NCBI RefSeq assembly: GCF_013337285.1
Contig: NZ_SUPW01000002.1
Location: forward strand, 372,001-436,000
Length of the DNA: 64,000 nucleotides
Direction: 5' to 3'
From: Agrobacterium tumefaciens
Lineage (GTDB): Bacteria; Pseudomonadota; Alphaproteobacteria; Rhizobiales; Rhizobiaceae
Positions 49,850-58,323 of the stretch are shown here, piece by piece (positions within the stretch are counted from its first letter, which is position 1; every line of letters starts with the position of its first letter). The position numbers and the translations under genes are program-made. A model generated the notes under the pieces. It did no database searches and was not told the DNA's origin. It worked only from the letters and a program-made list of their open reading frames with translations.

Positions 49850-50956
49850 TTAAAGCCCGAGAAACAGCAGCATGATGAAGGTGGCGAAGAGGATGAAATG
49901 TGTCATTCCCTCAATCGCATTGGTCTCACCGTCATTGAGATTGATGGCGGCGGCGATGAGGGTGATGAAGACCATCACGGTTTGAACCGGCGTCATCGCC
50001 ATGATGAAGGGCTGGCCGGTGTAAAGCGCAATACCTTCCATGACAGGCACGGTGAGAATGACTGTCGACAGTGATGCGCCCATGGCGATGTTGACCACGG
50101 CCTGCATGCGGTTGCGCAAGGCTGAGCGGAGCGCGGTGAGGATTTCCGGCGATGCCGAAATCGTCGCCACCACCACTGCCATCAGCGCCGGTGGCGCGTT
50201 AGTGCCTTCAAGGCTGACGCTTAAAAAGCTCGACATGAATTCCGCCAGCACGCCGATCAGCACCACGCCGGCGATAATGAGGCCGATGGAGAGCGGCACG
50301 CTGCCTTCGTCCTCTTCCTCCGCGTGGCTGTCGGATGGTTGACCGGCTGGGTGCGCCTTGCGGGGATAGGCATAGCTGAAGAAATAGCTGTGCGGGCCGA
50401 CCTGCATTTTCAGGAACAGGGCATAAAGCGCAATCATCGCGACGATGGTGAAGGCTGAATAGACGTGCCAGCTCTGTTCCGGAATGAATTCCGGCACGAT
50501 CATCGAGATGCCCATGGCGGTGAGGATCATCACACCGTAGGTCCTGCCGGAATCGTCATTATAGGACTGTTCGCCGTGGCGCAGCCCGCCGAGGAGAGCG
50601 GCGAGGCCGAGAATGCCGTTGATATCGATCATTACGGCGGAATAGATCGTGTCGCGTACCAACGTCGGCGAATTGGATTCATTCATGATGATGGCGAGGA
50701 TCAGCACTTCCACCGCCACCGCCGAGAGCGTCAGGATCATCGTGCCATAGGGATCGCCGACTTTGGCGGCGAGGATTTCGGCGTGATGGGCAACTCGCAT
50801 CGAGACCAGAACGATGAGCCCGATCAGGGCGATCGCGGCGATGAGCGATGCCGTTTTCCCGCCTTCGAATATTGCATGTTCGGCCATATAGGCGGCGATT
50901 GCTGCTGGTATCGCCAGCAGCAATATGCGCTCCTGCTTCAGAATAGAACCCACCAT
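49850..50956 (-). CDS. Ca2+/cation:proton antiporter, ChaA-like
   Basis: This 368-residue membrane protein has about eleven helices in two inverted halves. The alpha-repeat motifs of the CaCA family are visible as AVEVLILAIIMNESNSPTLVRDTI and VVVATISASPEILTALRSALRNRMQ, with the ion-binding acidic residues. A soluble acidic loop SDSHAEEEDEGS separates the halves. Length and motifs match ChaA-type Na+(K+)/Ca2+:H+ antiporters. It is convergent with aatA and divergent from the DUF2188-like gene. Confidence 0.88.
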   Translation of the reverse strand: MVGSILKQERILLLAIPAAIAAYMAEHAIFEGGKTASLIAAIALIGLIVLVSMRVAHHAEILAAKVGDPYGTMILTLSAVAVEVLILAIIMNESNSPTLVRDTIYSAVMIDINGILGLAALLGGLRHGEQSYNDDSGRTYGVMILTAMGISMIVPEFIPEQSWHVYSAFTIVAMIALYALFLKMQVGPHSYFFSYAYPRKAHPAGQPSDSHAEEEDEGSVPLSIGLIIAGVVLIGVLAEFMSSFLSVSLEGTNAPPALMAVVVATISASPEILTALRSALRNRMQAVVNIAMGASLSTVILTVPVMEGIALYTGQPFIMAMTPVQTVMVFITLIAAAINLNDGETNAIEGMTHFILFATFIMLLFLGL

Positions 50957-51153
50957 CGATTTCCCTTCCCCTGATAGTCGCAGGCTGTGACGTATCGTCC
51001 CTCAGATCAAGCAGGATTTGCGCTTGAGTGCTTTTGGTAGGATAGTGGTGCCGTCAAGGACATGCTGCTCATGCCGTGTTGTCCCCTGTCGGGTGCAATG
51101 CTTGAAGCGCGGTTGTGGTTGCCATGTCGCCGACTGAAACAGGAGGAACATGC

Positions 51154-51420
51154 ATGACCAAAGTGGTGTATGAAGTCGTGGAACATGACGGTGGCTTCGC
51201 CTACCGCATGAACGGCGCTTATTCCGAAACTTTCCCTTCCTATGCGGATGCCGTCGAGGCTGCGCGTATCGTTGCCGCCGAACAGCAGGTGGGCGGCGAT
51301 GACGAGGAAATCAGCTATCAGGACGAACGCGGCCAATGGCATGAAGAATATAGCCAGGGCGGCGACCGGCCGGAAGCCGAGGTCGTGGACAAGACTTTAC
51401 CGCCGGCCAGACCGTTTTGA
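51154..51420 (+). CDS. DUF2188-like small protein
   Basis: This 88-residue protein reads YEVVEHDGGFAYRMNGAYSETFPSYADAVEAAR, the pattern of DUF2188 (a beta-strand pair followed by a helix), and has an acidic C-terminal half. The start at 51154 has a strong AGGAGGA seven bases upstream. Function unknown. It is convergent with the LysR gene at 51530. Confidence 0.7.
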   Translation: MTKVVYEVVEHDGGFAYRMNGAYSETFPSYADAVEAARIVAAEQQVGGDDEEISYQDERGQWHEEYSQGGDRPEAEVVDKTLPPARPF

Positions 51421-51529
51421 TGAAAGAGCCGGCATTTCCGGCGAAATCCGCATCATCTTCCATGTTCCGCCAGTTGGTTTTCAAGTCATCGCGGACGAGA
51501 CGCGCTCGGCAACCCGTTCTCGAGTAATC

Positions 51530-52474
51530 CTAACGCCGCTGCGGCGGAGCGCCCGGATCGGTCTCCTTGAGATGCGCCTTCAGGCCTTCGACGAGGGCGC
51601 TGAACACGGCACGGCATCGCGGCGAGGTCTTCAGATTTTCATGCATCGCCACCCAGGTGTGCAGCGGGATGTCTATACCAGGAAGAACCTGCACCAGCCG
51701 AGGATCCTTGCGCGCGAGACCGATCTGGCAAACGCCGATGCCAGCGCTGGCGCGGATCATGGCAAGCTGGGCGAGATTGCTGTCGGCGCGGATTTCGAAG
51801 CAGATGTCTTCAATGTCGGGTATTTCCGGATCAAGGGCGCGCATTCGCTGAATGGCCGCCCTGATGAAAGGCGTCTTGCGGTCGAAACCGACCATCCGGT
51901 GCTCGTTTAATTCTTCCATGATCTTTGGAATGCCGGCTTTCGCCAGATAGTCGCGCGTCGCATGAAAGCCCAGACGGAAATTGCCGATGTAGCGCATGAC
52001 GATCGCATCCTGCTGCGGTTCGGTCATGCGGATGGCGATATCGGCTTCGCGCCGTAAAAGGTCTTCCAGCGTATCCGATAGCGAAAGCTCGATCTCGAGC
52101 CGCGGGTGAATCTCCTGCATGACCGCGATGATGGGCGGCAGCATTTCCACGCCGATGATGTCAGACGCGCTGATGCGCACTGTGCCTTCGATCTTGCCGA
52201 CTTCGCCGGAGGCCGCCCGCATGAGCGCTGCCGCTGTCGCCGCGAGATTTTCCGCATAGGGCCGGAGCGCAAGGGCAGCTTCCGTCGGCATCAGCCCGTG
52301 CGGTGAGCGGATGAACAGCGGAAAACCGACCGCCTCTTCCAGAGCGCCGATATGACGCCCCGCAGTCGGTTGTGTAATGCCCAGTTCACGCGCGGCCGCA
52401 GACAGCGAGCCGTCGCGCAGCACGCTGAGGAAGGTGCGGTAAAAATCCCAGCTGACATCCCGGCTCTTGATCAT
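51530..52474 (-). CDS. LysR-family regulator
   Basis: This 314-residue regulator has an N-terminal winged helix (FLSVLRDGSLSAAARELGITQPTAGRHIGALEEAVGFPLFIRSPHG) written here by its key region only: AARELGITQPTAGRHI. The C-terminal part fits a type-II effector-binding fold. Starts at 52474 and 52501 are in frame; neither has a clear ribosome site. It is divergent from the NAD-dependent epimerase gene at 52564, 89 bases away, and probably controls it. Confidence 0.88.
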   Translation of the reverse strand: MIKSRDVSWDFYRTFLSVLRDGSLSAAARELGITQPTAGRHIGALEEAVGFPLFIRSPHGLMPTEAALALRPYAENLAATAAALMRAASGEVGKIEGTVRISASDIIGVEMLPPIIAVMQEIHPRLEIELSLSDTLEDLLRREADIAIRMTEPQQDAIVMRYIGNFRLGFHATRDYLAKAGIPKIMEELNEHRMVGFDRKTPFIRAAIQRMRALDPEIPDIEDICFEIRADSNLAQLAMIRASAGIGVCQIGLARKDPRLVQVLPGIDIPLHTWVAMHENLKTSPRCRAVFSALVEGLKAHLKETDPGAPPQRR

Positions 52475-52563
52475 AAATTTTTGTATACCTGCTCCACTCA
52501 TTTCGACAATTTCGTATATCGCGCGACGGAACGATACTCCAGCCAGAAAACGGAGTGTTGGTC

Positions 52564-53601
52564 ATGATAGATGAAAACCACGCAAATACAGCAGAGAATA
52601 ACAAGCCTCTGGCGCTGATTGTCGGGGCGAATGGCGGCGTCGGCAGCCATGTTGCGAAGATGCTGTTGCAACGCGGCTGGCAGGTGAGGGCGCTGACGCG
52701 CCAGCAAGCATCATCCGGTGCGTCGGACGGTATCGAGCGTGTGACCGGCGACGCGCTGAACCGACGGGACGTGGTGGAGGCCGCGAAAGGGGCAACGCTC
52801 ATCGTCCATGCGGTCAACCCTCCGGGATATCGCAACTGGGACAGGCAGGTGCTGCCGATGCTCGACAACACCATCGAGGCGGCTGAGGCTTGTGGGGCGA
52901 GGATCGTGTTTCCCGGCAGCGTCTATAATTTCGGCCCGGACGCTTTTCCGCTCCTGACGGAAGACAGCCCGCAAAAACCTTTCACCCGCAAGGGTGCGTT
53001 GCGGGTGGAGATGGAGCGGCGGCTGAAGATGGCGTCGATGCGCGGCGTGCCGGTGCTGATTGTCCGCGCCGGGGATTTTTTCGGACCAGACGCGAAAAAC
53101 AACTGGTTTTCGCAGATGCTGGTGCGACCGGGCAAGCCTGTCCGCAGTGTTCAGAACCCTGCGGCACCCCATTCCGGACATCAATGGGCCTATCTGCCTG
53201 ATGTGGCGGAGACGATCGGCCGGTTGCTCGACCGCTCGGACGAACTACCGGCTTTCGCCGTTTATCACATGGAAGGTTTCTGGGATTTCGACGGGTTGCA
53301 ACTGGTTGCGGCAATCGAGCGGGTCGTTGGTCACCCGGTCAAGATGCGGCGGCTTTTCTGGCCGGGCATAAAGCTGGCCGCGCCTTTCGTTCCCCTGTTT
53401 CGCGAAGTGCTGGAAATGCAATATCTCTGGCAGATGCCGATCCGCATGAGCAACCGCAAGCTTGCGGATTTTCTCGGAACGGAACCACGGACGCCGATTG
53501 ATGCGGCCGTCTCGGCGACATTGGCGAGACTCGGCTGCCTCGCGCAGGTGCAGCAACCGGCGAGCCTCCATCATCCGGCGGATGCCGGGGGCAGGGTGTG
53601 A
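52564..53601 (+). CDS. NAD(P)-dependent epimerase/dehydratase-like protein
   Basis: This 345-residue short-chain dehydrogenase-like protein has the nucleotide motif ALIVGANGGVGSHVAKML and later IVFPGSVYNFGPD, with the family Tyr. The remainder resembles NmrA-like or extended SDR proteins that act on sugars or quinones. ATG 52564 follows GGAG at eight bases. It is divergent from a LysR gene. The next gene starts over its stop codon (TGATG), so the two are translationally coupled. Confidence 0.82.
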   Translation: MIDENHANTAENNKPLALIVGANGGVGSHVAKMLLQRGWQVRALTRQQASSGASDGIERVTGDALNRRDVVEAAKGATLIVHAVNPPGYRNWDRQVLPMLDNTIEAAEACGARIVFPGSVYNFGPDAFPLLTEDSPQKPFTRKGALRVEMERRLKMASMRGVPVLIVRAGDFFGPDAKNNWFSQMLVRPGKPVRSVQNPAAPHSGHQWAYLPDVAETIGRLLDRSDELPAFAVYHMEGFWDFDGLQLVAAIERVVGHPVKMRRLFWPGIKLAAPFVPLFREVLEMQYLWQMPIRMSNRKLADFLGTEPRTPIDAAVSATLARLGCLAQVQQPASLHHPADAGGRV

Positions 53602-53990
53602 TGGCCACTGTGGCAAACGGGATGTCAGCTCGGCGTCGCTTGTTCGCGGTGATTTCGGCGGGTGTGCCGGTGTTGATTTTCTTGCAGGTGCTGCTGGCGG
53701 GGTTGTCGATCTATTATGACGGATCGCTGCTTTCGGTGCACAAGGGGCTCGGCATGTTTATCGCCGTCCCCATCTCGTCGCTGGTCTTCCTGGCGCTGCG
53801 TTATGACGATCTGCGGCCGAACCTCAAACGTGCGCTGGCGCTGCTTGCGCTCTATTGTCTGCAGGTGGCGCTGATGAGCATCGGCCGGGAAGCGGGCAAT
53901 GGCCTTCTGCAGGCGCTGCATGTGGCCAATGCCTTTGTCATGGGGGCTTTTTCCGATTTCGCCGCCCGGCAGGCACGCGCCGCATCCTGA
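53601..53990 (+). CDS. Small membrane protein, DUF6220-like
   Basis: This 129-residue protein has four hydrophobic helices, beginning RRLFAVISAGVPVLIFLQVLLAGLSIYY, with the conserved-looking VHKGLGMFIAVP. His and the helix count recall small haem-binding or DUF6220 proteins; a function cannot be assigned. The start is ATG 53601, overlapping the epimerase stop by one base; a GTG at 53598 is also possible. The pair with the epimerase suggests a shared redox task. Confidence 0.65.
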   Translation: MATVANGMSARRRLFAVISAGVPVLIFLQVLLAGLSIYYDGSLLSVHKGLGMFIAVPISSLVFLALRYDDLRPNLKRALALLALYCLQVALMSIGREAGNGLLQALHVANAFVMGAFSDFAARQARAAS

Positions 53991-53996
53991 AACGCA

Positions 53997-54030
53997 AAAC
54001 GCCGCACTGCGGAGAAGCAGTGCGGCGTTT
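53997..54030. terminator. Hairpin terminator between convergent genes
   Basis: AAACGCCGCACTGC (53997-54010) pairs perfectly with GCAGTGCGGCGTTT (54017-54030). It has T/A flanks on both strands and can serve both convergent genes. Confidence 0.85.
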
Positions 54031-54044
54031 GGCTTTGTCAATGA

Positions 54045-55157
54045 TCAGCCGAGCGCGGGATAGTCGGTATAGCCTTCTGCACCGCCGCCATAGAAGGTCG
54101 GCTGGTTCGGATCATTCAGCGGTGCATCGTTCTTGAAGCGGCGCACCAGGTCCGGATTGGCGATGAAGGCCTTGCCGAAGGCCACAGCATCGACCTTGCC
54201 GCTTTCCACGGCTTCGATGGCGCTTGCACGGTCGTAGCCGTTATTGGCAATCCACAGGCCCTTGCCGCCGGCATTGCGATAAGCGCCCTTGAAGGCGGCG
54301 TAATCAAAGGGCTTGTCACCCTGTTTGAAATCACGCGGGCCACCCGTTGCACCCTCGACGACGTGGATGAAGGCGAGATTGCGCTTGCCGAGTTCAGCCG
54401 ACACATAATTGTAGAGCGGCTGCGGGTCGGCCTCGAAAATATCGTTGGCAGGGGTGACGGGGGAGAGGCGGATACCTGTGCGGCCTGCGCCGATTTCTTC
54501 CGTAACCACATCCACCACTTCCAGAAGGAAGCGGGCGCGGTTCTCGATCGAGCCACCATAGTCGTCGGTGCGCTGGTTGGTGCTGGATTTCAGGAACTGC
54601 TCGATCAGATAACCATTGGCGGCATGGATTTCGACGCCGTCGAAACCAGCTTCCAGCGCGGCACGGGCGCCGCTGCGGTAATCTTCAAGGATGAGGCCGA
54701 TATCGTCGATGGTGAGCGCGCGCGGTTCGGAGGTTTCCGCAAAAGCACCGGTGCCGTCATCATTGATGATATAGGTCTTCGACTTGGCGGGGATGGCGGA
54801 AGGAGCGACCGGCTGGCCGCCATGCGGCTGCAGTGAGGTATGCGAAATGCGGCCCACATGCCAGATCTGCGCGACGATCTTGCCACCGGCCGAATGCACA
54901 CCGTCGGTGATCTTCTTCCAGCCCTCGATGGCTTCCTGCTTGTAGAGGCCCGGAACATCCGCATAGCCCTGACCCTGCTGGGAAATCGGCGTGCCCTCTG
55001 TGACGATCAGCCCGGCTGTGGCGCGCTGCTCGTAATAGGTGGCGTTGAGGTTGTTGGGAATTGCGCCCGGCGAACGGTTGCGGGTCAGGGGAGCCATGAC
55101 GATACGGTTGGCGAGTGCGATATCGCCGGCCTGTGCCGGTTCGAAAAGACTGGTCAT
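54045..55157 (-). CDS. Old Yellow Enzyme-family alkene reductase (NemA-like)
   Basis: This 370-residue FMN enzyme reduces activated C=C bonds and N-ethylmaleimide-type electrophiles with NAD(P)H. It has NRIVMAPLTRNRS at the start, the active-site pair in QIWHVGRISH, GFDGVEIHAANGYLIEQFL, and FGKAFIANPDLVRR near the end. The Tyr of the FMN-proximal loop is in DDYGGSIENRARF. An ArsR-type gene lies 127 bases upstream on the same strand and probably controls it. Confidence 0.93.
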   Translation of the reverse strand: MTSLFEPAQAGDIALANRIVMAPLTRNRSPGAIPNNLNATYYEQRATAGLIVTEGTPISQQGQGYADVPGLYKQEAIEGWKKITDGVHSAGGKIVAQIWHVGRISHTSLQPHGGQPVAPSAIPAKSKTYIINDDGTGAFAETSEPRALTIDDIGLILEDYRSGARAALEAGFDGVEIHAANGYLIEQFLKSSTNQRTDDYGGSIENRARFLLEVVDVVTEEIGAGRTGIRLSPVTPANDIFEADPQPLYNYVSAELGKRNLAFIHVVEGATGGPRDFKQGDKPFDYAAFKGAYRNAGGKGLWIANNGYDRASAIEAVESGKVDAVAFGKAFIANPDLVRRFKNDAPLNDPNQPTFYGGGAEGYTDYPALG

Positions 55158-55284
55158 GCGACTTCACTTTCTGGTCGGTTGGCGAAATTGCGCTTAAGGC
55201 GCGCTGTCTTTCGGTCTGGGTGCCGGACTGAAAACCGTTTGGTGGTTTCCGGTTCGGCACCCCAGGGCTCAAAGCTTGGGAGGC

Positions 55285-55599
55285 TCAGAGATTCGCGTGC
55301 AGATAATTGCGGAACGCGTCGATGGTTTCCTCGTTGCGTTCGAAAAACACCCATTGCCCGACCTTCTTCGACCTTATCAGGCCGGCTGCCTGCAACACCG
55401 CCAGATGCGATGAGACGGTGGATTGTGACAGGCCGCTGATCTGGAACTGGTTGGCGCACACACCCATGCTGAGCGGATGGTCCTGACAGAAGTGACTTTC
55501 GGGGCTTTTCAGCCATTCAAGGAACTTCAGCCTTGCGGGGTGCGAAAGAGCTTTGAGGATTTCCTCCGGGTTCATCGGTATTTCTTCAATATCTGGCAT
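55285..55599 (-). CDS. ArsR-family regulator
   Basis: This 104-residue winged-helix protein has ALSHPARLKFLEWL and the DNA-reading helix SQSTVSSHLAVLQAAGLI. Two cysteines lie between helices (HFCQDHPLSMGVC); the CxxCxxC-type arsenic set is absent, so it may sense an electrophile or redox change. Starts at 55599 and 55575 are in frame. A palindrome overlaps its promoter region. It precedes the Old Yellow Enzyme gene. Confidence 0.86.
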   Translation of the reverse strand: MPDIEEIPMNPEEILKALSHPARLKFLEWLKSPESHFCQDHPLSMGVCANQFQISGLSQSTVSSHLAVLQAAGLIRSKKVGQWVFFERNEETIDAFRNYLHANL

Positions 55600-55602
55600 A
55601 AA

Positions 55603-55630
55603 CGATATTTATATCGATGATTTACGATAT
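55603..55630. promoter_or_regulatory. Candidate ArsR operator
   Basis: CGATAT-TT-ATATCG at 55603-55616 is a perfect palindrome, and a further half CGATAT lies at 55625-55630, 22 bases from the first. It begins four bases before the ArsR ATG on the minus strand, so it covers the promoter or start. AT-rich 12-2-12-type sites of this shape are usual for the family. Confidence 0.6.
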
Positions 55631-55678
55631 ACAAATCACGTATCCGTGAGGCCTACTAGGGGGGCCAGGAGCGCTTCC

Positions 55679-55783
55679 CAAAAAAGAAGGCCGCTGGATG
55701 TCTCCGCGGCCCGATAAGTTTGAAGGTTAAAACCTCCAGAGGGGAACAGCTGTCTCGTGCCTTATGGGAGCGTGACAGCCAAC
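55679..55783 (-). ncRNA. AbcR-type small RNA (alpha-r15 family), downstream copy
   Basis: Read on the minus strand, this starts near GGCTGTC (55780), forms stem GGCTGTC/GACAGCT with loop motif CTCCCA, then carries AGCTGTTCCCCTCTGGAGG, and ends in a terminator GGCCGC...GCGGCC followed by T-run (55679-55710). The copy at 55863 shares the same middle block and layout. Two tandem sRNAs beside lsrB match AbcR1/AbcR2, Hfq-dependent repressors of ABC transporter mRNAs in Agrobacterium and Sinorhizobium. Which name belongs to which copy I cannot say. Confidence 0.85.
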
Positions 55784-55862
55784 TAAAATATGGGAGCGCT
55801 AATAATGCAAAACAAGGTTGCATCGTGCGATATTTCGCCAAATTGGGGAAAATTCTTGCGGG

Positions 55863-55985
55863 TAAAAAAAGAGGGCCGCCGGATAGATCCAGGGCCCTTT
55901 AAGTGTGAAGGTCAAAAACCTCCAGAGGGGAACAGCTGATGCGGTGGAACTGGGAGGAAAAGCCACCGTGTGCATCAGCTGAGTG
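55863..55985 (-). ncRNA. AbcR-type small RNA (alpha-r15 family), upstream copy
   Basis: Read on the minus strand, it begins near CAGCTGATGC (55981), pairs with GCATCAGCTG (inner GGTGG/CCACC) around the loop TTCCTCCCAG, the anti-Shine-Dalgarno motif, then AGCTGTTCCCCTCTGGAGG and a terminator AGGGCC...GGCCCT with seven T. It lies downstream of the lsrB terminator. The loop would pair with ribosome-binding sites of target mRNAs. The 5' end is inferred from the stem, not mapped. Confidence 0.88.
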
Positions 55986-56096
55986 CGATATGATGCTTAT
56001 TTGTGCACGAAACAACTCTTTTTTGTGCAGGTCAGGCATGCGCATGATGCAGGCCTCGATATTTCCGGTATATTTTATGTGCAATGCTGGTTGGCA

Positions 56097-56124
56097 AAAG
56101 GTCTGGCGCGCGACCGCGCCAGAC
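56097..56124 (-). terminator. Terminator of lsrB
   Basis: GTCTGGCGCG (56101-56110) pairs with CGCGCCAGAC (56115-56124). On the minus strand it is followed by CTTTTG. It lies 54 bases after the lsrB stop and before the sRNA promoter. Confidence 0.8.
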
Positions 56125-56177
56125 AGATCAACCGTCTGAATTAGTATGATTTTTTATGGTGCTGGCCTATTTAAACG

Positions 56178-57080
56178 TCAGAAATTCCAGTTTCGGGCTT
56201 TTGCCACGACAAAGTCTCTGAAGGCTTTCAGTTTTGCTGCGTTTTTCATCTCGTCCGGGTAACAGAAGTAGGTATCGAACGAGGGAATATCTGCCGCGAG
56301 CGACAGCTGGATCAATCCCGGATCGCGGCCGACAATGTAATCCGGCAAACAGGCTATGCCTATTCCCAGCAGACAGGCGCGTTTGATCGAGGTCTGGCTG
56401 TTGATCTGCAGATGCGGAATGCGCGTGTTGTCCGAGGAGCGACCGGCATTCTCCAGCCAGTTGACATCAAGCAGGTAGTTGGGTGCTGGTTCACCGAACG
56501 AGATGATGCGGTGATTGTCTAAATCCTCGATCGACTGGGGTTCGCCGTGGCGATTGATGTAAGACGGCGCGGCATAGACGTGCATATGCACTGTAAACAG
56601 CTTGCGCTGGATGAGGTCCGATTGCTGCGGCTGGCGCAGGCGGATGGCGCAATCGGCGTGACGCATGTTCACGTCCAGCTCCTCATTGTCGAGGATGAGC
56701 TGGATCGACATTTCCGGATAGAGTTGCAGGAACTCCTGCACCTTGTCCGTCAGCCAGCCCTGGCCGAGACCAACCGTGGTCGTCACGCGCAGCTTGCCGC
56801 TCGGCTTCTCCGTCGTTTCGGTCAGCTGCATCTTCACCGTTTCGAGCTTCAGCAGCACGTCATGGGCGGTGCGGTACAGCAACTCGCCCTGCTCGGTAAG
56901 AATCAGACCGCGAGCGTGGCGATGGAACAGCTTGACGCCGACATCCTGCTCCAGCGCGCTGACCTGACGGCTGATGGCCGACTGGGACAAATGCAGCTTG
57001 TCGGCAGCGTGGGTGAAAGACCCTGCTTCGGCTGCGGCATGAAAAATGCGCAGTTTATCCCAGTCCAATGGCATTGCCAT
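56178..57080 (-). CDS. lsrB: LysR-family regulator LsrB
   Basis: This 300-residue regulator has the winged helix AADKLHLSQSAISRQVSALE and a C-terminal effector domain. Cysteines lie at 144, 236, 244 and 273; the set is shifted by two from Cys146, Cys238 and Cys275 that I recall for redox-responsive LsrB of Sinorhizobium meliloti. LsrB activates oxidative-stress and LPS genes. It sits 18 bases after trxB, fitting the known trxB-lsrB pair, with AbcR-type sRNAs downstream. Start at ATG 57080 or ATG 57074. Confidence 0.92.
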   Translation of the reverse strand: MAMPLDWDKLRIFHAAAEAGSFTHAADKLHLSQSAISRQVSALEQDVGVKLFHRHARGLILTEQGELLYRTAHDVLLKLETVKMQLTETTEKPSGKLRVTTTVGLGQGWLTDKVQEFLQLYPEMSIQLILDNEELDVNMRHADCAIRLRQPQQSDLIQRKLFTVHMHVYAAPSYINRHGEPQSIEDLDNHRIISFGEPAPNYLLDVNWLENAGRSSDNTRIPHLQINSQTSIKRACLLGIGIACLPDYIVGRDPGLIQLSLAADIPSFDTYFCYPDEMKNAAKLKAFRDFVVAKARNWNF

Positions 57081-57098
57081 GCCTATCCTGCCTTTCGG

Positions 57099-58073
57099 TT
57101 ATTCCGCTGCAACCGCGAGCGGTTGTTGTGCGGTGAGATAGCGTTCTGCTTCCAGCGCCGCCATGCAGCCCATGCCGGCGGCGGTGATCGCCTGGCGGTA
57201 AATGTCGTCGGTCACGTCGCCGGCCGCGAAGATGCCTTCCACGTCGGTCGCCGTGGAATCGGGCGCGGTCCACATGTAGCCATTGTCCTTGAGCTTCACC
57301 TTGCCCTTGAACAGTTCGACTGCCGGCGCGTGGCCGATGGCGACGAAGACGCCGTCGATGGGCGTGTCGTTGACGACGCCGGTTCTGGTGTCACGCAGCC
57401 GCACACCCGAGACGGAGGGTGGCATGGGCGGCTTGGAGGGTGCGCCGGTGATTTCGGCGATTTCCGTGTTCCAAAGGATCTTGACGTTTTCCTTGGCGAA
57501 CAAGCGTTCCTGCAGGATCTTTTCCGAGCGGAAGCTGTCGCGGCGGTGCACCACGGTCACAGACTTGGCGATATGGGCGAGATAGAGCGCTTCTTCCACG
57601 GCGGAGTTGCCGCCGCCGACCACGATCACGTCCTTGTTGCGATAGAAGAAGCCGTCGCAGGTGGCGCAGGCGGAAACGCCAAAACCCTGAAATTGCTGTT
57701 CGCTTTCGATGCCGAGCCACTTGGCCTTGGCGCCGGTGGCGATGATCAGCGTGTCGGCAGTCCAGACCTGACCGGAATCGGTCTTGACCACGAAAGGCCG
57801 GATGGTGGTATCAACTTCGGTGACGAGGTCGCTGACGATTTCCGCGCCCACATGTGTGGCCTGCTTCAGCATCTGGTCCATCAGCCAGGGGCCTTGGATC
57901 GGATCGGCAAAGCCCGGATAGTTCTCCACATCGGTGGTGATCATCAGCTGGCCACCCTGTTCCATGCCGGCAATCAGCACGGGTTTCAGCATTGCGCGGG
58001 CCGCGTAGATGGCCGCCGTATAACCGGCGGGACCAGAGCCGATGATCAATACCTTGGTATGGCGGGCAGACAT
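57099..58073 (-). CDS. trxB: Thioredoxin reductase
   Basis: This 324-residue flavoenzyme reduces thioredoxin with NADPH. It has the FAD site IIGSGPAGYTAAIYAARA, the redox disulfide CATC (Cys136, Cys139) in SACATCDGFFYR, the NADPH site VVGGGNSAVEEALYLA, and IFAAGDVTDD near the end. The length is standard. It lies upstream of lsrB and divergent from the lrp-type gene, 250 bases apart. Confidence 0.97.
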   Translation of the reverse strand: MSARHTKVLIIGSGPAGYTAAIYAARAMLKPVLIAGMEQGGQLMITTDVENYPGFADPIQGPWLMDQMLKQATHVGAEIVSDLVTEVDTTIRPFVVKTDSGQVWTADTLIIATGAKAKWLGIESEQQFQGFGVSACATCDGFFYRNKDVIVVGGGNSAVEEALYLAHIAKSVTVVHRRDSFRSEKILQERLFAKENVKILWNTEIAEITGAPSKPPMPPSVSGVRLRDTRTGVVNDTPIDGVFVAIGHAPAVELFKGKVKLKDNGYMWTAPDSTATDVEGIFAAGDVTDDIYRQAITAAGMGCMAALEAERYLTAQQPLAVAAE

Positions 58074-58323
58074 GGAAACAATCCTTTCAATAACGGGGTC
58101 TTTCGGTAAGGGGCCTTCCAGCCGCAGAGCGGCGGACGGGCCGCAACCCCTTCGTTGCCCGGTATTTAAGGTTGTCTAGTGTCTTTATTCAAGGGCAGCC
58201 TTGCGTTACCAACAAGGCAGTTGTGGATGCACACGCAATTTTGTGTCCGGCTGGCGGCATATTGTTGCGAATCCTGTGCCGAATAGTACAAGGAAGTTCC
58301 CCCGATTAACGAGGAACCTCTCC

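Noticed and set aside
56547-58109. 520-codon + strand open frame
   Set aside because: It lies antisense to lsrB and trxB, which have clear family motifs, and shows low-complexity His/Asp/Arg composition typical of an antisense shadow.
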